Part shown: positions 41,439-42,874 of the stretch, piece after piece
Layout of the letters: the number at the start of each line of letters is the position of its first letter
Position numbering within the stretch: the first letter of the stretch is position 1
Assembly (NCBI RefSeq): GCF_002897295.1
Contig: NZ_BEXF01000035.1
Coordinates: 1-42,874 of the forward strand
Direction of reading: 5' to 3'
Length of the DNA stretch: 42,874 bases
Origin: Brevibacillus reuszeri
GTDB lineage: Bacteria; Bacillota; Bacilli; Brevibacillales; Brevibacillaceae
Notes under the pieces: generated by a model
What the model was told of the DNA's origin: nothing
Database searches by the model: none
Seen by the model: only the letters and a program-made list of their open reading frames with translations
Translations under genes and position numbers: made by a program

Positions 41439-42314
41439 ATGAATAGAAGGCCAGATGACAATCAGCAAACCTATCTTGAATTGCTCCGAAAGCGTATGGA
41501 TGTACAAGCGGTGCTGATTTTGCCTGAATCGGATATGCTTGTCCCATTCCGTGAGGGAACCTTCTATATAGTTGTTGTCAATCATTCGCATGTAGATACT
41601 TCAATTAGACGCATGCGGATAAAAAAGCAAGTAATTGTCGAACAACAAATCAGCAGATGGCAGTTGGAAAAGGGAGCAGTAAACGGTTTAGATGAGCGGC
41701 TTGCAATGATGCTGGCCAAAGCGGAGATTTTATGGGACAAAGAGGGTTACATGAAACATATGAAGCAAAGGCTTAGCCGTCTGCCTGAATTTCTCCAAAA
41801 GAAAAACATTTGCCGTGAGTATTCACGTTTGCTTCGCTTTTTCCATGAGACAAAAGAACGGCTCCAGCAAGGTATGGCTTTGGATGCCTATCATTCTTCT
41901 ATTCAATCGCTCGATTCGTGGGCACGACTCATCGTGTATGAAGCCGGAGAAAACCCGCAGGCTGCGATCTGGTCGCAGGTTAAGCAGTTGGATTACTCTG
42001 TATATAAGCTGTATGAGGAGCTATCTTTTAATGCCGAGGCGCTGGAGAAGCGGATTGAGCTTCTATTGCTCGCCATGGAATTCTGGATTATTTCTCATAT
42101 GAAGAATTCGGTCAGATTTCTGATAGAAGTGATGGAGAAAAGGAGCGGTCCGTGGAGCTTGCAAGAGCTGATGAACCACCCGCTCATTCAGGACGCTGAG
42201 ATTGAGGTTCCGTTGATTGTAGATAAAATGGTGCAACGGTCCTTGATCCAAGAAGTAGCTTGTTCAGACCGTCCAAATGGGGATGAAGAAATTTGTTTTA
42301 TATTGTTGGGGTAA
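41439..42314 (+). CDS. ygxA: YgxA-like nucleotidyltransferase-related protein
   Basis: This 291-residue soluble protein matches YgxA, whose gene precedes the rrnD rRNA operon of B. subtilis as here. Its N-terminal third (VQAVLILPES... TFYIVVVNHS) has the beta-strand layout of a nucleotidyltransferase-like fold but lacks the GS...DxD metal motif, so it may be inactive. The C-terminal part is helical with a possible winged-helix end (SLQELMNHPLIQDAEIEV). GGGAGGAAATAAGGC lies before the ATG. No reaction is known. Confidence 0.82.
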   Translation: MNRRPDDNQQTYLELLRKRMDVQAVLILPESDMLVPFREGTFYIVVVNHSHVDTSIRRMRIKKQVIVEQQISRWQLEKGAVNGLDERLAMMLAKAEILWDKEGYMKHMKQRLSRLPEFLQKKNICREYSRLLRFFHETKERLQQGMALDAYHSSIQSLDSWARLIVYEAGENPQAAIWSQVKQLDYSVYKLYEELSFNAEALEKRIELLLLAMEFWIISHMKNSVRFLIEVMEKRSGPWSLQELMNHPLIQDAEIEVPLIVDKMVQRSLIQEVACSDRPNGDEEICFILLG

Positions 42315-42330
42315 AATTTTTTAAATACTG

Positions 42331-42447
42331 TTGACTTCTTGTTTTGATCCATGCTATATTAACAAACGTCGCTGCTGCACAAACGAAAAAATGGCAGCGA
42401 AGAAATAAAAAAACCACTTGATTTTCTGAGTAGAGATGTGGTAAATT
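42331..42447 (+). promoter_or_regulatory. Tandem rRNA promoters P1 and P2
   Basis: P1: TTGACT (42331-42336) and TATATT (42355-42360), 18-base spacing. P2: TTGATT (42418-42423) and TAAATT (42442-42447), 18-base spacing. A 7-bp inverted repeat TCGCTGC/GCAGCGA lies between them. Confidence 0.75.
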
Positions 42448-42483
42448 AAAAAAGTCGTCTCTGGGCGACGGAGTAGCACGAAA

Positions 42484-42496
42484 TGCTCTTTGAAAA
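42484..42496 (+). promoter_or_regulatory. rrn antitermination boxA
   Basis: TGCTCTTTGAAAA, followed by CTGAACAGCG, is the usual boxA region of Bacillales rrn leaders, where Nus factors load on the RNA polymerase. Confidence 0.8.
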
Positions 42497-42562
42497 CTGA
42501 ACAGCGAAAGCGTTAATGAGTCTATCATTAAATGATTTGCCAGCTTTGAACCAGTAACAAAC

Positions 42563-42874
42563 TTTATTGGAGAGTTTGATCCTGGCTCAGGACGAACGCT
42601 GGCGGCGTGCCTAATACATGCAAGTCGAGCGAGTCTCTTCGGAGGCTAGCGGCGGACGGGTGAGTAACACGTAGGCAACCTGCCTCTCAGACTGGGATAA
42701 CATAGGGAAACTTATGCTAATACCGGATAGGTTTTTGGATCGCATGATCCGAAAAGAAAAGATGGCTTCGGCTATCACTGGGAGATGGGCCTGCGGCGCA
42801 TTAGCTAGTTGGTGGGGTAACGGCCTACCAAGGCGACGATGCGTAGCCGACCTGAGAGGGTGACCGGCCACACT
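42563..42874 (+). rRNA. 16S ribosomal RNA, 5' part (runs off the window)
   Basis: The gene opens TTTATTGGAGAGTTTGATCCTGG and has the universal GACGAACGCTGGCGGCGTGC, TAATACATGCAAGTCGAGCG and GCGGCGGACGGGTGAGTAAC blocks. About 312 of some 1550 bases are seen. It agrees with Firmicutes, and the variable regions fit Brevibacillus/Paenibacillaceae, though no alignment was made. Confidence 0.98.

Noticed and set aside
42369..42401. Inverted repeat TCGCTGC/GCAGCGA as a terminator
   Set aside because: It is followed by A-rich sequence rather than T, and lies between two rrn promoters; not a terminator on the plus strand.
1..42874. CRISPR arrays, tRNA genes, insertion sequences
   Set aside because: No regular spaced repeats, no tRNA cloverleaf sequence and no transposase were seen by eye; the only mobile element found is the intron end.

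Overview
The window is a piece of a Firmicutes chromosome, most likely Brevibacillus or a close relative in the Paenibacillaceae/Bacillales. It has strong AGGAGG-type ribosome sites, many GTG/TTG starts, an FMN riboswitch, a T-box leader, and ComER, YugP, PerR, YgzB and YgxA homologues. The right end (peroxiredoxin, ..., perR, ygzB, ygxA, 16S rRNA) and the stand-alone hemL follow the order gsaB-ygaF-perR-ygzB-ygxA-rrnD that I recall from Bacillus subtilis. Here the block is opened up by about 22 kb of extra genes between hemL and the peroxiredoxin. The genus call is inferred from content, not from a database search.

Layout. 1-126: 3' end (domains V and VI) of a bacterial group II intron, probably class C, cut by the window edge. 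143-2649 (minus): a beta-hydroxyacid dehydrogenase, comER and the YugP zinc peptidase. 2680-4500: an AT-rich island with two unrecognised exported or membrane proteins. 4518-9155 (minus): the glutamate synthase large subunit, with an unusual leader holding a perfect hairpin and a 5-codon reading frame. 9243-9541 (minus): a tiny gene between two terminators. 9590-10882 (minus): hemL. 11037-14568 (plus): a PP2C-like protein and a three-gene ABC-2 exporter. 14640-14980: a type I toxin-antitoxin locus with a 31-residue hydrophobic toxin. 15080-16146: FMN riboswitch and the riboflavin transporter ribU.

16224-30437 is the most interesting part. A DeoR-type repressor gene is divergent from a 13-gene directon: sugar isomerase, a NitT/TauT-like ABC importer with two different ATPases and two different permeases, M20 amidohydrolase, substrate-binding lipoprotein, Gfo/Idh/MocA dehydrogenase, FGGY kinase, BtpA/SgcQ protein, M42 peptidase, SDR dehydrogenase and a CE7 esterase. 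It looks like a complete import-deacylate-oxidise-isomerise-phosphorylate pathway for an unknown, probably acylated, polyol or sugar derivative. It shares a DeoR/BtpA/M42 core with the poorly understood sgc cluster of E. coli. The two ATPases are asymmetric: one has lost both the Walker B glutamate and the H-loop histidine.

30484-42314 returns to housekeeping genes: T-box-controlled prolyl-tRNA synthetase, an ArsR-type regulator, Bcp peroxiredoxin, M42 peptidase, methyltransferase, PduO-type cobalamin adenosyltransferase, endonuclease III, PerR with a Per box over its promoter, a GH18 glycosidase, ygzB and ygxA. The window ends inside the 5' part of a 16S rRNA gene preceded by tandem rrn promoters.
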